Counted from the stretch's first letter, positions 26,768-36,551 are shown. The stretch is DNA of 64,000 bases from Clostridiales bacterium (GCA_021204045.1 JAJQAA010000016.1:19066-83065); one strand, 5' to 3'. Numbers and translations: made by a program. The notes: a model not told the origin generated them from the sequence alone.

Positions 26768-27673
26768 TCAGCGCACACATCCGATCAGTTCATTGATGTC
26801 CGCGACGCCATGCTCGCGCAGGTAATGTTCGATTCCCTCAGCGATCTCCACCGTCGCATAAGGGTTGTAAAAATTGGCTGTGCCGACGGAAACCGCCGTC
26901 GCACCCGCCATGATAAACTCGAGTGCGTCCTCTGCCGTGGCGATGCCGCCCATACCGATAACCGGCAGACTGACCGCATTCGCGACCTGGTAAACCATGC
27001 GCACGGCAACCGGCTTCACAGCGGGTCCGGACAGACCGCCCGTGCGGTTGGCAAGCGCGAAGCTGCGGCGCTCGATGTCAATCTTCATGCCCGTCAGCGT
27101 ATTGATCAGCGACAGCGCGTCGGCGCCGCCCGCCTCCGCCGCCTTCGCCATCACCGTGATATCGGTGACATTGGGGCTCAGCTTCATGATAACCGGCTGT
27201 CTCGCATGGCGTTTCACCGCGCGCGTGATCTCCTCGACCGCACGCGGATCCTGCCCAAAGGCGATCCCGCCTTCTTTTACATTGGGGCAGGAAATATTGA
27301 TCTCCAGCAAATCGACCGGCTGATCTGCGAGACGCTCTACCACTTCAAGATAATCCTCCGTCGTCTTTCCGCAGACGTTAACAATGATTTTCGTATCATA
27401 CTGGCGCAGAAACGGGATATCGCGCTCGATAAAAACATCGATCCCCGGGTTCTGCAGGCCGATCGCGTTGAGCATGCCGCCGTAGACCTCCGCAATGCGC
27501 GGCGTCGGATTGCCCGGCCAGGGTACGTTGGCCACGCCCTTGGTGACCACCGCGCCAAGACAACTAAGATCGACAAATTCGCTGTACTCCATGCCGCTGC
27601 CGAAGGTACCGGAAGCTGTCATCACCGGGTTTTTCAGACTGACGCCGGCCAGCGTCACTTCCATCTGACTCAC
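26768..27673 (-). CDS. pyrD: Dihydroorotate dehydrogenase, class 1B catalytic subunit
   Basis: 301 residues. The start is the GTG at 27673, 7 bases after GGAGG and overlapping the pyrK stop; the ATG at 27664 is too far from it. The FMN barrel has ASGTFGSGMEY, the catalytic Cys in NISCPNVKEGG that marks class 1 enzymes, MKLSPNVTDI and GMGGIATAEDALEFI. It works with PyrK, which passes electrons to NAD+, so this is the B type used by Firmicutes. It oxidises dihydroorotate to orotate. Confidence 0.95.
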   Translation of the reverse strand: MSQMEVTLAGVSLKNPVMTASGTFGSGMEYSEFVDLSCLGAVVTKGVANVPWPGNPTPRIAEVYGGMLNAIGLQNPGIDVFIERDIPFLRQYDTKIIVNVCGKTTEDYLEVVERLADQPVDLLEINISCPNVKEGGIAFGQDPRAVEEITRAVKRHARQPVIMKLSPNVTDITVMAKAAEAGGADALSLINTLTGMKIDIERRSFALANRTGGLSGPAVKPVAVRMVYQVANAVSLPVIGMGGIATAEDALEFIMAGATAVSVGTANFYNPYATVEIAEGIEHYLREHGVADINELIGCVR

Positions 27674-28455
27674 AGTTCCACCTCCCCCGCTGCAAAGACC
27701 GGACCGTCCTTGCAGACACGTTTGTTGTGGACATGCGAATGTCCGTCTATCTCCCGCGACCTGCATACACAGGCCAGACAGGCTCCGATCCCGCAGGCCA
27801 TGCGTTCCTCGAGGGAAAGCCAGCAGGCGATATCATTTTTAAGCGCATAGTCCCTGATCGCGCGCAGCATCGGTGTCGGTCCGCAGGCATAAATCACATC
27901 CGCCTCCAGCCCATTTGCGCAAACTACATCGAGCACGTTGCCCTTTGTTCCGGCGCTGCCGTCCTCCGTTGCAACGTAAACCGTCCCGTAGGACGCAAAT
28001 TCTTCATTCAAAAACAGCTGGTCGCGGTAGCCGAGCACAATCTGTTTCTCGCCCGGCAGCTGTCTGGCCAGCTCCAGCATCGGCGGTATGCCGATGCCGC
28101 CGCCAAATAAAATCGATTTTCGCTCATCGTCCAACGGAAAACCATTGCCCAGCGGGCCGAGCACCGTGATCGCATCGCCGGCCTGATAATGGGAAAATTC
28201 CCGCGTACCGGCGCCCACCGCCCGGTAGACGATACGAAGCCGCCCGGCCGTCCGGTCGATCTCACATAAGCTGATCGGCCGTGGCAGCAGCTTTCCGGCG
28301 TCTTTTGTATAGACGGAGAGAAACTGCCCCGGTTTCGCTTCCGTGGCAATCTCCTCCGCCTGTATCCACATGCTGAAAATATCGGGAGCCAGCGCTTCCT
28401 GACTGACGACCCAAGCCTTCAGGCGAAGCTTTTTCCCCGTTTTTTTCTCCGTCAT
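27670..28455 (-). CDS. pyrK: Dihydroorotate dehydrogenase electron transfer subunit
   Basis: 261 residues from the ATG at 28455, which has GGAGGG upstream. It has a ferredoxin-reductase-like FAD domain with LPRPISLCEID and GGGIGIPPMLELAR. A 2Fe-2S cluster loop with four Cys (MACGIGACLACVC and a later VCKDGPVF) sits near the C-terminus. It accepts electrons from PyrD and reduces NAD+. It overlaps pyrD by 4 bases and follows pyrF by 23. Confidence 0.95.
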   Translation of the reverse strand: MTEKKTGKKLRLKAWVVSQEALAPDIFSMWIQAEEIATEAKPGQFLSVYTKDAGKLLPRPISLCEIDRTAGRLRIVYRAVGAGTREFSHYQAGDAITVLGPLGNGFPLDDERKSILFGGGIGIPPMLELARQLPGEKQIVLGYRDQLFLNEEFASYGTVYVATEDGSAGTKGNVLDVVCANGLEADVIYACGPTPMLRAIRDYALKNDIACWLSLEERMACGIGACLACVCRSREIDGHSHVHNKRVCKDGPVFAAGEVEL

Positions 28456-28478
28456 AAGCCCTCCGCTCTGCCGCTTTC

Positions 28479-29396
28479 TCACAGGACGCTGTTGATATCG
28501 GCCACCATATCGATAACCGCCTGGCGGGACGCCTCCCCGAAATGCTCCGCGCCGAATTTGCTGTACTTATCCTGGCGGTAAGCCGCGATAATACCGCGCG
28601 AGGAGTTGACGATCGCGCCGCTGCCCTCCGCGTCAAAGCAGTGACGCAGATCCTGCGCCGTGGCTCCCTGCGCGCCGTAACCGGGCACGAGGAAGAAGGT
28701 ATGCGGCATCTGCGCGCGCAGCTTCACGCTCATCTGCGGGTACGTCGCTCCCACGACCGCGCCGACATTGCTGTAAACGCCGTCCATGCAGGCGCTGCCC
28801 CACTCCGCTACCTTATCCGCGACCAGCTCGTAGAGCGGGCGGCCGTCAATCAGGCGATCCTGGAATTCTCCGCTGGATGGGTTGGAGGTCTTTACCAGTA
28901 CAAAAATGCCCTTGTCCTCCGCGCCGCACACGTCCACAAATGGCTTGACGCCGTCCGTACCCAGATAGGGATTCACGGTAAGAAAATCCGTGTCAAACGC
29001 ACTGCAATATTGATTTCCCACCTTAACCTTGCCCAGATGCGCTGCCGCGTAAGCCGCGGAGGTCGAACCGATGTCGCCGCGCTTGGCGTCCCCGATCACG
29101 ATCAGCCCCTTTTCCTGGCAGTAGCGCACCGTCTTTTCATAGACCTTCAGTCCCTCGAGGCCGAACTGCTCATACATGGCGATCTGCGGCTTCACCGCCG
29201 GGATAAGGTCACAGGTGCAGTCAATAATCTCTTTATTGAAATGCCAGACCGCGTCCGCTGCTCCCGCGAGTGTCTCGCCAAGTTCGGCGAAAGAACGTTT
29301 CCGTATCTGCTCCGGGATGTAATCCAGCATCGGATCAAGGCCGACACAAATCGGCGCGCTGGTCTGACGAATCTTATCAATCAGTTTCTGTATCAT
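28479..29396 (-). CDS. pyrF: Orotidine 5'-phosphate decarboxylase
   Basis: 305 residues, the longer form (type 2) seen in Clostridia and Actinobacteria. The catalytic Lys-Asp cluster is in VIGDAKRGDIGSTSAAYA; the N-terminal CVGLDPMLDYIP and the C-terminal VPGYGAQGATAQDLRHCFD are also typical. It makes UMP from OMP. AGAAGGAG precedes the ATG. It starts 65 bases after alaS with no clear promoter, so may be co-transcribed with alaS. Confidence 0.95.
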   Translation of the reverse strand: MIQKLIDKIRQTSAPICVGLDPMLDYIPEQIRKRSFAELGETLAGAADAVWHFNKEIIDCTCDLIPAVKPQIAMYEQFGLEGLKVYEKTVRYCQEKGLIVIGDAKRGDIGSTSAAYAAAHLGKVKVGNQYCSAFDTDFLTVNPYLGTDGVKPFVDVCGAEDKGIFVLVKTSNPSSGEFQDRLIDGRPLYELVADKVAEWGSACMDGVYSNVGAVVGATYPQMSVKLRAQMPHTFFLVPGYGAQGATAQDLRHCFDAEGSGAIVNSSRGIIAAYRQDKYSKFGAEHFGEASRQAVIDMVADINSVL

Positions 29397-29461
29397 GATT
29401 TCTCCTTCTATGGCACATTTATTGCGCCCTTATGGTAGCTTTGGAAATTTACTTCCAGGAG

Positions 29462-32107
29462 TTATTTCCCTCCAAGCTGCTCTGCGGCAACCTCATAAGC
29501 CTTTGCCAGAGCCGCGTCCACGCCCGCGGGATTCTTGCCGCCGGCCTGGGCCATGTTCGGCCGTCCGCCGCCGCCGCCGCCAACCAGGGAAGCGACCGCT
29601 TTGATCAGATTTCCGGCATGAGCGCCCTTCTTCTGCGCCTCGTCCGTGGCCGTCGCCATCAGGCTGACCTTGCCGTCCTGCACCGCGGCGAGCACAATCA
29701 CACCCTCGCCCAGCTTGCTCTTCAGCTGATCTCCCAGCGTGCGCAGGCCGTTCATGTCCGCGTCCGTAACTTTCGCCGCCAGTACTTTGACACCGCCGAT
29801 CTCCCGCACCTGATTCATCACATCGCCCAGGGATTCGCTGGCCAGCCTGCTCTTAAGCTTTTCATTCTCCGAATGCAGGGCGCGTAGTTCCTCCGTCATC
29901 GACTCGATCCGCGCCTTCAGCTCGGCCGGCGTTGCCTTCGCCGCGCGCGCGGCTTCGATAAGCAGCTCCTCCTCTTTCTGATAATGCTCCATCAGCCCGT
30001 CGCCGGTGAGCGCCTCGATACGTCTCACTCCGGCCGCGATGCCCGCTTCCGAAAGGATTTTAAAGGACTGGATAACACCAGTGCCGCGCACATGAGTACC
30101 GCCGCAAAGCTCCGTGGAGAAATCGCCCATTTTGACCACACGAACCACTTCGCCGTATTTTTCGCCAAACAGCGCCATAGCGCCGGTCTTCTTCGCCTCA
30201 TCCAGACTCATCTCCTGCGTCGTGACCACCAGATCTTCCCGGATCTCGCGGTTTACCAGCTCTTCCACCTTCTGAATCTCTTCCGGCGTCATCGCCGAGA
30301 AATGCGTAAAGTCGAAACGCAGCCGCCCCGGCGTCACCAGGGAACCGGCCTGCTCCACATGCTCGCCAAGCACAGTGCGCAGCGCTTTCTGCAGCAGGTG
30401 CGTCGCGCTGTGGTTTTTCTCCGTCGCGTGACGGCTTTCCGCATCCACATGGAGCTCCACCGTCTCGCCGACCGCCAGCATCCCGGAGGTCATCACGCCC
30501 ACATGGCCGATCTTGCCGCCCTGCAGATGAATCGTATCGCGCACCTCAAATCTTCCCCCGGCGCTCTCGATCACACCGATATCTCCGGTCTGGCCGCCCA
30601 TCGTTCCGTAAAACGGCGTCTCATCCACAATGATCGTGCCGGTCTGGCCGTCCGTCAGAGCCTCCACAATCTCGGTTTCCGTCGTCAGCACTGTGATCGG
30701 AGACTTGTGGTCGAGCCGGTCATAGCCGACAAATTTTGAAGTGATCTCGGCCGGAATGGACTGGTACACGGTCACGTCCGCGCCCATATAGTTGGTCGTC
30801 TTCCGCGCCTTCCGAGCTTTCTCGCGCTGTTCCTTCATTGCGGCTTCAAAGCCCTTCTCATCGACAGTCATCTGCTTCTCAGCGAGAATCTCCACCGTCA
30901 GATCCAGCGGGAATCCGTAGGTATCGTAAAGCTTGAAAGCGTTGGCGCCGGAGAATACCTTCTCACCGTGCTCTGCCATCTCCGCTTCCATATCCGCGAG
31001 GATCGCCAGTCCCTGGTCGATCGTGCGGTTAAATTTCTCTTCCTCCTCGGCCAGCACCTTGAGGATCATCGGTTTCTTTTCTTCCAGTTCCGGATAACCG
31101 TCGCTGGAAAGACGGATCACCGTCTCGGCGAGCCCAGCCATGAAACGCCCCTCGATGCCCAGGATCCGGCCATGACGCGCGGCGCGGCGCAGCAGACGGC
31201 GCAGCACATAACCGCGTCCCTCGTTGGAGGGCATGATGCCGTCGGAAATCATGAAGGTGCAGGATTTCACATGATCGGCGATGATACGCAGAGAAACGTC
31301 CTTTTTCTCATCCTTGAGATACTCCGTGTGCGCCAGCGCGCAGACCTCGTCGAGCAGCGCCTTGTTGGTGTCCACCGTAAACAGGGAATCGACGTCCTGC
31401 ACGACCACAGCCAAGCGCTCCAGGCCCATGCCGGTATCGATGTTTTTCTGCTTCAGCTCGGTATAATTGCCGTGGCCGTCGTTGTCAAACTGCGTAAAGA
31501 CATTGTTCCAGACTTCAATATAGCGATCACAGTCGCAACCGACCGTGCAGCCCGGCTTGCCGCAGCCATATTTCTCACCGCGGTCATAATAGATCTCCGA
31601 GCAGGGACCGCAGGGACCCGCGCCATGCTCCCAGAAATTGTCCTCCTTGCCAAAGCGGAAAATCTTCTCCGCCGGCACGCCGATCTCCTTGTTCCAGATA
31701 TCATAAGCCTCGTCATCGTCCAGATAGACAGACGGATAAAGCCGCTCCGGATCCAGGCCGACCACCTCGGTCAAAAACTCCCAGGACCAGTGAATCGCCT
31801 CGTCCTTGAAATAATCGCCAAACGAGAAATTGCCCAGCATCTCAAAAAAGGTGCCGTGACGCGCGGTCTTGCCGATATTTTCGATATCGCCGGTGCGGAT
31901 GCACTTCTGGCAGGTCGTCACACGGCGGCGCGGCGGAATCTCCTGGCCGGTAAAATACGGCTTGAGCGGCGCCATGCCGGAATTGATCAGCAGAAGACTG
32001 TTGTCATTGTGCGGCACCAGCGAAAAACTTTTCATTGCCAGATGTCCCTTGCTCTCAAAAAACTCCAGGAACATTTTTCTTAATTCATTTACTCCATACT
32101 TCTTCAC
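29462..32107 (-). CDS. alaS: Alanyl-tRNA synthetase
   Basis: 881 residues from the GTG at 32107 (GGAGG upstream; an ATG just before it is out of frame). All parts are present: the class II catalytic domain beginning KKYGVNELRKMFLEFFESKGH, the anticodon-independent tRNA-binding region, the editing domain with the zinc HSATHLLQKALR and CGGTH motifs, and the C-terminal oligomerisation segment with a glycine cluster (SLVGGGGGGRPNMAQAGG). The leader is short (about 60 bases), so a T-box riboswitch is absent, unlike many Clostridial alaS genes. Upstream of the promoter are 12-base direct repeats (32212-32250). Confidence 0.96.
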   Translation of the reverse strand: MKKYGVNELRKMFLEFFESKGHLAMKSFSLVPHNDNSLLLINSGMAPLKPYFTGQEIPPRRRVTTCQKCIRTGDIENIGKTARHGTFFEMLGNFSFGDYFKDEAIHWSWEFLTEVVGLDPERLYPSVYLDDDEAYDIWNKEIGVPAEKIFRFGKEDNFWEHGAGPCGPCSEIYYDRGEKYGCGKPGCTVGCDCDRYIEVWNNVFTQFDNDGHGNYTELKQKNIDTGMGLERLAVVVQDVDSLFTVDTNKALLDEVCALAHTEYLKDEKKDVSLRIIADHVKSCTFMISDGIMPSNEGRGYVLRRLLRRAARHGRILGIEGRFMAGLAETVIRLSSDGYPELEEKKPMILKVLAEEEEKFNRTIDQGLAILADMEAEMAEHGEKVFSGANAFKLYDTYGFPLDLTVEILAEKQMTVDEKGFEAAMKEQREKARKARKTTNYMGADVTVYQSIPAEITSKFVGYDRLDHKSPITVLTTETEIVEALTDGQTGTIIVDETPFYGTMGGQTGDIGVIESAGGRFEVRDTIHLQGGKIGHVGVMTSGMLAVGETVELHVDAESRHATEKNHSATHLLQKALRTVLGEHVEQAGSLVTPGRLRFDFTHFSAMTPEEIQKVEELVNREIREDLVVTTQEMSLDEAKKTGAMALFGEKYGEVVRVVKMGDFSTELCGGTHVRGTGVIQSFKILSEAGIAAGVRRIEALTGDGLMEHYQKEEELLIEAARAAKATPAELKARIESMTEELRALHSENEKLKSRLASESLGDVMNQVREIGGVKVLAAKVTDADMNGLRTLGDQLKSKLGEGVIVLAAVQDGKVSLMATATDEAQKKGAHAGNLIKAVASLVGGGGGGRPNMAQAGGKNPAGVDAALAKAYEVAAEQLGGK

Positions 32108-32173
32108 TTCGTCATTCCTCCGTAAGCTCAGCTTTCCGGGGCCGCCCCTGTTTCCGGCAGCTTCCAACTTTGT

Positions 32174-32202
32174 ATCTTAGCATAGTCAATGCCAATTAGC
32201 AA
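32174..32202 (-). promoter_or_regulatory. alaS promoter
   Basis: Minus-strand TTGCTA (32202-32197), 17-base spacer and TAAGAT (32179-32174) with an upstream TG giving an extended -10. The AT-rich repeats at 32212-32250 (two exact copies of GCAAAATCAAAT and a third degenerate one) lie where an UP element would be. Confidence 0.55.
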
Positions 32203-32270
32203 GGAAAACGCGCAAAAAATCAAGCCGCAAAATCAAATGCAAAATCAAATCGGTAAAAGAAAGAACCATG

Positions 32271-32306
32271 AAAAAAGGCAGCTGCCGTATTTTGGCAACC
32301 GCCTCA
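32271..32306 (-). terminator. Intrinsic terminator after the LprI-like gene
   Basis: Minus-strand GGCGGTTGCC pairs with GGCAGCTGCC (10 bp with two G-T pairs) around a 7-base loop, then TTTTTT at 32276-32271. It overlaps the last codons of the gene ending at 32304. Confidence 0.75.
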
Positions 32307-32825
32307 TTCCGTATCCGACAAAATATCTTCGTATGTCTCCGCCAGCTCATAGACCCGCTGCCGGGTACTCTCCGCCAGAGACGCATTGTACTCCAGCTCC
32401 TCCAGGGCTGCGCTTCTCTGGTTTTTGGATGCTTCCGCGGCAAGCGCCTCGCGTTCCCGTTTCCATTCTTTCTGTGCAGTCAGGAGCACGGTCATCTCCC
32501 GGGAGGAAAGCTCTTCCTCAAGCTTAGCCAGGATACGCTCCAACTCGGTCTCCCAGAGTTTGCGCTCACTGTCGGCCGCTGCCTTTCCCTGGCCGGTGGA
32601 CTCAGATATCCGTGCGCGATCCTGCGCGATCTGCGCGTCAAGCTCTGCCAGGCGCGCCACAATCCCGCCGTCGGCGGTGTCTATGCTTTCTTCCATGGAT
32701 GTCTCCGCCGCGGCTGCGGCGGCCGTCTCACCCGCCCGCGTCACCATTCTCTGATTCAGGCTGGTGCCCAGACAACCCAACGCCAGAATCAAAAAGACGG
32801 GAATCCAAAAAATCCGCTGTTTCAT
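32304..32825 (-). CDS. Exported protein with LprI (DUF1311)-like helical domain
   Basis: 173 residues. A hydrophobic N-terminus (FWIPVFLILALGCLG, residues 6-20) is a signal peptide or anchor; no clean lipobox. A linker rich in Ala and Glu is followed by a helical, charged domain. Its pattern is LWETELERILAKLEE, QKEWKREREALAAEA, then NASLAESTRQRVYELAETY, as in LprI/DUF1311 proteins. These are often associated with lysozyme inhibition in Gram-negatives and mycobacteria, but their role in Firmicutes is unclear. It has its own terminator and probably its own promoter in the 113-base gap after rnhA. The family assignment is moderate: the usual Cys pair is missing. Confidence 0.55.
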   Translation of the reverse strand: MKQRIFWIPVFLILALGCLGTSLNQRMVTRAGETAAAAAAETSMEESIDTADGGIVARLAELDAQIAQDRARISESTGQGKAAADSERKLWETELERILAKLEEELSSREMTVLLTAQKEWKREREALAAEASKNQRSAALEELEYNASLAESTRQRVYELAETYEDILSDTE

Positions 32826-32938
32826 CGTTTTCTTCCAGTCTCTCTGTACTCATATATCCGTTTGACTCTTGCATCATAACACAAACCAGAGTGAAAGAAA
32901 ACAATCCCAAAAAAGAAGTAAGTAATCGTAAGTTTTCC

Positions 32939-33421
32939 TTAAGTTTCCACCCCTTCGTCTACCAGGAGCATCTCTCCGTCCGCGGCCGAGGTGGCAAGCA
33001 GATCACAGCGTTCGTTCTGCGGATGACCGGCATGTCCCTTTACCCAGATGAAGGAAACTTCATGCGGCTCCTTCGCCGCCAGCAGCCGCTCCCAGAGGTC
33101 AATGTTCTTGACCGGACCGCTGCGGTCGCGGCGCCAGTTATTTTTCAGCCACTGGTCGATCCAGTGCTGGTTGAACGCATCCGTCAGATATTTGGAATCG
33201 GAATACAGTTCCACCTGACACGGCCGCGTCAAAGCCTCCAGTCCAACGATCGCCGCCATCAGCTCCATGCGGTTATTTGTCGTCTTTCGGTAGCCCGCGG
33301 AAATCACCTTCTCATGCAGCTGCCCCTTACTATCAAAGAACTGCAGTACGGTACCGTAGCCGCCCGGTCCGTCCGGATTGCCCCTCGCGGAGCCGTCGGT
33401 GTAGATCTGCACCTTTGTCAT
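32939..33421 (-). CDS. rnhA: Ribonuclease H
   Basis: 160 residues from the ATG at 33421 with AGGAGA upstream. It cleaves RNA in RNA-DNA hybrids. Catalytic acidic residues are in IYTDGSARGNPDGPGGYG, NNRMELMAAI, ELYSDSKYL and HPQNERCDLLA, as in E. coli RNase HI. The C-terminal ADGEMLLVDEGVET is slightly longer than usual. It follows the metallo-beta-lactamase gene by 13 bases, which suggests co-expression of two nucleic acid enzymes. Confidence 0.95.
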   Translation of the reverse strand: MTKVQIYTDGSARGNPDGPGGYGTVLQFFDSKGQLHEKVISAGYRKTTNNRMELMAAIVGLEALTRPCQVELYSDSKYLTDAFNQHWIDQWLKNNWRRDRSGPVKNIDLWERLLAAKEPHEVSFIWVKGHAGHPQNERCDLLATSAADGEMLLVDEGVET

Positions 33422-33434
33422 CGCCGTAAATCTC

Positions 33435-35036
33435 CTATCTGTCCCATTTATCGCAGAGCGCATTGATCTGGTCGGCAAACCTGGCCAGATCCTTGTTGGT
33501 TCCGCCCTCGTTGCGTGAAATCACAGCCAGCAGACGTTCTCCCGCCGCCACAAGCCGCGCAAATACTGTCTGTGCTTTCTTCGTCGCTGCAGTCTTCTTC
33601 ACAATCGGCACACCCGCGGTCTGCCGCACCCACGCCCCGGCTGCAAGATCATACTCCGATCCGCTGAAAGGCGCGGCGGCCGCACAGCCCGTGCGCTGCG
33701 AGACCAGCTCGGCAAAACGGTCGCAGACGCTGTCGCTGCCATGTACAATAAAATACTGCTGCGGCTTTTTCTCAAACGACTCCGCCCACGCAAGCAGTCC
33801 ATTCTGATCGGCATGTCCGCTGATGTCGTGAAGCTGCTCGATATGAGCCTCAACCTCAATCTCCTCGCCGAACAGCTTTACCGAACGTCCACCGTCAACG
33901 AGCGTGCGTCCCAGCGTCCCCTCCGCCTGGTAACCGGCAAAGACAACCGTGCATTCCTTCCGCCACAGATTATGCTTTAAATGATGACGGATGCGACCGG
34001 CGTCGCACATGCCGGACGCTGAAATAATCACCTTCGGCGTCTCATTAAAATTGATATTTTTCGATTCCTCGCTGGTGACGGACAGCTTCAGCCCCGGGAA
34101 GCTGATCGGGTTGATCCCGGCCCGCACCAGATCCTGCGTCTCGTCATCGTAGCAATTGAGTTCATTCTGATTAAAAACATGGGTTGCTTCCACCGCGAGC
34201 GGGCTGTCCACATAGACCTCAAAATTGTCATGGCCGCGAACCAGGCGCTCCGCCTTGATGTGGCGGAAAAAGTAAAGCAACTCCTGCGTGCGGCCGACCG
34301 CAAACGCCGGGAGCACGACATTGCCGCCGCGATCCAGCGTCTCCTGCACAATCCGCACCAGCTCCGAAATATGGTCGGCGCCCTTTTTGTGCAGGCGGTC
34401 GCCGTAGGTCGACTCCATGACCACATAGTCCGCTTCCTTCGTGTACTGCGGATCACGGATCAGCGGTTTGTGCTGATTGCCGATATCGCCGGAGAAAACA
34501 ATCTTCTTCTCTACTCCGTCCTCATTCATCCACACTTCAATCGAGGCCGAGCCGAGCAAATGGCCGACGTCGGTAAAACGTACCGTCACCTCATCGGACA
34601 CCTTCCGGATCTCGCCGTACTCGCAGGGTACCAGATGCTCCAGAAGCCCCAGGGCATCATTCATCTCATAGAGAGGCTGCACCTCCGGGTTACCCGCGCG
34701 GCGCGCCTTGCGGTTTTTCCACTCCGCCTCCATCTCCTGGATGTGTGCGCTGTCCTTGAGCATGATCCGGCAGAGATCGCAGGTGGCCGGTGTCGCGATC
34801 ACCTGGCCGCGAAAGCCTCGCGCATAAATATAAGGAAGCATACCCGTATGGTCGATGTGAGCATGCGTCACCAGCACCACATCGATATCCGCCCACGGCG
34901 CAGGCGGATCCACATTCTCATACAGATTTGCCCCCTGCTCCATGCCACAATCCACCAAAAGACGAGTATTTCCCACCTCGAGGTAATGGCAGCTCCCGGT
35001 CACCTCATGGGCTGCCCCGCTGAATACCAGACGCAT
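33435..35036 (-). CDS. Beta-CASP metallo-beta-lactamase fold protein, probable RNase
   Basis: 533 residues. The metallo-beta-lactamase domain begins MRLVFSGAAHEVTGSCHYLE and holds LLVDCGMEQG and the zinc motif HAHIDHTGMLPYI. Later come DVGHLLGSASIEVW and SGDIGNQHKPL. The beta-CASP and RMMBL parts follow (VYVDSPLAVEATHVF, ISASGMCDAGRIRHHLKHNL, and HIEQLHDISGHADQNGLLAW). This family includes CPSF73-like nucleases and bacterial RNA processing enzymes. The C-terminal 80 residues (after about residue 450) form an extra Ala/Lys-rich segment. AAGGAG precedes the ATG. It sits between spoIVA and rnhA. Confidence 0.9.
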   Translation of the reverse strand: MRLVFSGAAHEVTGSCHYLEVGNTRLLVDCGMEQGANLYENVDPPAPWADIDVVLVTHAHIDHTGMLPYIYARGFRGQVIATPATCDLCRIMLKDSAHIQEMEAEWKNRKARRAGNPEVQPLYEMNDALGLLEHLVPCEYGEIRKVSDEVTVRFTDVGHLLGSASIEVWMNEDGVEKKIVFSGDIGNQHKPLIRDPQYTKEADYVVMESTYGDRLHKKGADHISELVRIVQETLDRGGNVVLPAFAVGRTQELLYFFRHIKAERLVRGHDNFEVYVDSPLAVEATHVFNQNELNCYDDETQDLVRAGINPISFPGLKLSVTSEESKNINFNETPKVIISASGMCDAGRIRHHLKHNLWRKECTVVFAGYQAEGTLGRTLVDGGRSVKLFGEEIEVEAHIEQLHDISGHADQNGLLAWAESFEKKPQQYFIVHGSDSVCDRFAELVSQRTGCAAAAPFSGSEYDLAAGAWVRQTAGVPIVKKTAATKKAQTVFARLVAAGERLLAVISRNEGGTNKDLARFADQINALCDKWDR

Positions 35037-35067
35037 AAACTCACTCCTTCCTGTGTATATCAGTTCA

Positions 35068-36543
35068 TTAGATAATGATACAGATCATCCCTCCGTTGCT
35101 GTCGTTGATGATTTTCTGCAGCGCGTCCTGCAGCCGGCTCTGGCAGTCTTCTGTCAGCTGGCTGACTTTCGCCTGTATGCCATCCTCGACGATCTGTTCG
35201 ATGGATTTGCCGAATATATTGGTCTCCCAGATGCCGTCTTCTTTGTTTTTGGCGTTTTCTTTCATGTAGGCGATCAGGTCACGGGCCTGCTGCTCGCTGC
35301 CGACGATCGGCGCGATCTCGGTCTGGATATGCGCCTTGATCAGATTGATGGAGGGCGCCTCCGCGCGCATCTTTACGCCGTATTTGTTGCCGTGCCGGAT
35401 CACCTCCGGCTCATCGAGGACGATCTCGGATCGTCTTGGCGTCACCACGCCGTAGCCTTTTTGCCGCACCTGATGGATCGCGTTCCGTACCTGCTCATAC
35501 TCCGCCTGCATGGCCGCCAGGCTCTTTAATTTTTGCATGAGCTGATACTCATCCTCGATCGGAATACCGGAAAAATCGCTCAGCATCTGATAGTAATACC
35601 CGTCCTCAAGCGTCACCTGCACGGACACATGCCCGTTGGAAAGATCCATCCGCTCCACTCTCATGGAACGCACCGCCTCCGGCGCTTCCTCCGATAAATC
35701 GGCCGGGACGTCCTTCATCTGCCGCACCTTTCCCATCAGGCCCCGTACCGCGCTGACAACCTGCTCCTTGAGCTCATGTGTCCGAGGCAGGATCTCCAGC
35801 CATTTCGGAATGAAGAAATCCATCTCAGTCACCGGAAATTCCTTCAGAGCACTTTCCAGGATACGAAGAATGTCTTCCTGCTTTAGCTGTTCACAGTTGA
35901 CCGGGAGCACCGAAACGCCATACTTCTCGCTCATCTGCCCGGCCAGCCGCACGGTCTCTTCCGAATAGGGACGATCGGAATTGAGCAAAATCAAAAACGG
36001 CTTGCCGATCTGCTGCAGCTCGTGTACGGCAGTCTCCTCCGCCACTATGTAGGCTTCCCGGCGCAGATCTCCAAAGGATCCGTCCGTAGTCACAACGATA
36101 CCGATCGTCGAATGATCCCGGATCACCTTGCGCGTGCCCGTCTCGGCGGCGCACGTGAACGGAATCTCTTCCGTAAACCACGGCGTCCTCACCAGACGCT
36201 CCTGATCGTTTTCGATATGGCCGCTGGCTCCGTCCACCATGAACCCGACACAGTCGATCAGCCGCAGCTTCACCTCAATTCCCTCCGCCGGGCGGATCAA
36301 CGCCGCTTCCTTGGGAATAAACTTCGGCTCTGTCGTCATGATCGTCCGCCCCGCTGCGCTCTGCGGCAGCTCGTCGCGGGTGCGGGCGCGCGCGTGCTCA
36401 TCCTCCATCTGCGGCAGGACCAGTTGTTCCATAAAACGCTTGATAAACGTCGACTTTCCGGTGCGTACCGGGCCGACAACGCCCAGATAGATTTCCCCTC
36501 CGGTGCGCGCGTTGATATCCTTATAAACATCAAAGGCTTCCAT
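35068..36543 (-). CDS. spoIVA: Stage IV sporulation protein A
   Basis: 491 residues, the family length. It begins MEAFDVYKDINARTGGEIYLGVVGP; the Walker A is GPVRTGKST, and the conserved C-terminus is NGGMICIII. SpoIVA is an ATPase that polymerises on the outer forespore membrane to form the spore coat base, so the organism is an endospore former. The SD (AAGGGGG) lies in the 3' arm of the hairpin at 36552-36586. Transcription in the mother cell by sigma-E is expected and a matching -10 is present there. Confidence 0.97.
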   Translation of the reverse strand: MEAFDVYKDINARTGGEIYLGVVGPVRTGKSTFIKRFMEQLVLPQMEDEHARARTRDELPQSAAGRTIMTTEPKFIPKEAALIRPAEGIEVKLRLIDCVGFMVDGASGHIENDQERLVRTPWFTEEIPFTCAAETGTRKVIRDHSTIGIVVTTDGSFGDLRREAYIVAEETAVHELQQIGKPFLILLNSDRPYSEETVRLAGQMSEKYGVSVLPVNCEQLKQEDILRILESALKEFPVTEMDFFIPKWLEILPRTHELKEQVVSAVRGLMGKVRQMKDVPADLSEEAPEAVRSMRVERMDLSNGHVSVQVTLEDGYYYQMLSDFSGIPIEDEYQLMQKLKSLAAMQAEYEQVRNAIHQVRQKGYGVVTPRRSEIVLDEPEVIRHGNKYGVKMRAEAPSINLIKAHIQTEIAPIVGSEQQARDLIAYMKENAKNKEDGIWETNIFGKSIEQIVEDGIQAKVSQLTEDCQSRLQDALQKIINDSNGGMICIII

Positions 36544-36551
36544 ACAAGATA

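Noticed and set aside
32212..32250. 12-bp direct repeats upstream of alaS as a mobile element end or CRISPR
   Set aside because: Only two exact copies and no spacers; more likely an AT-rich upstream promoter element. No CRISPR array is seen anywhere in the window.
32108..32303. T-box riboswitch before alaS
   Set aside because: The leader is only about 60 bases after the promoter; no specifier loop or T-box sequence is visible.
32728..32910. 60-residue open frame on the minus strand overlapping the start of the LprI-like gene
   Set aside because: It spans the probable promoter and ribosome site of the LprI-like gene and has no recognisable sequence features.
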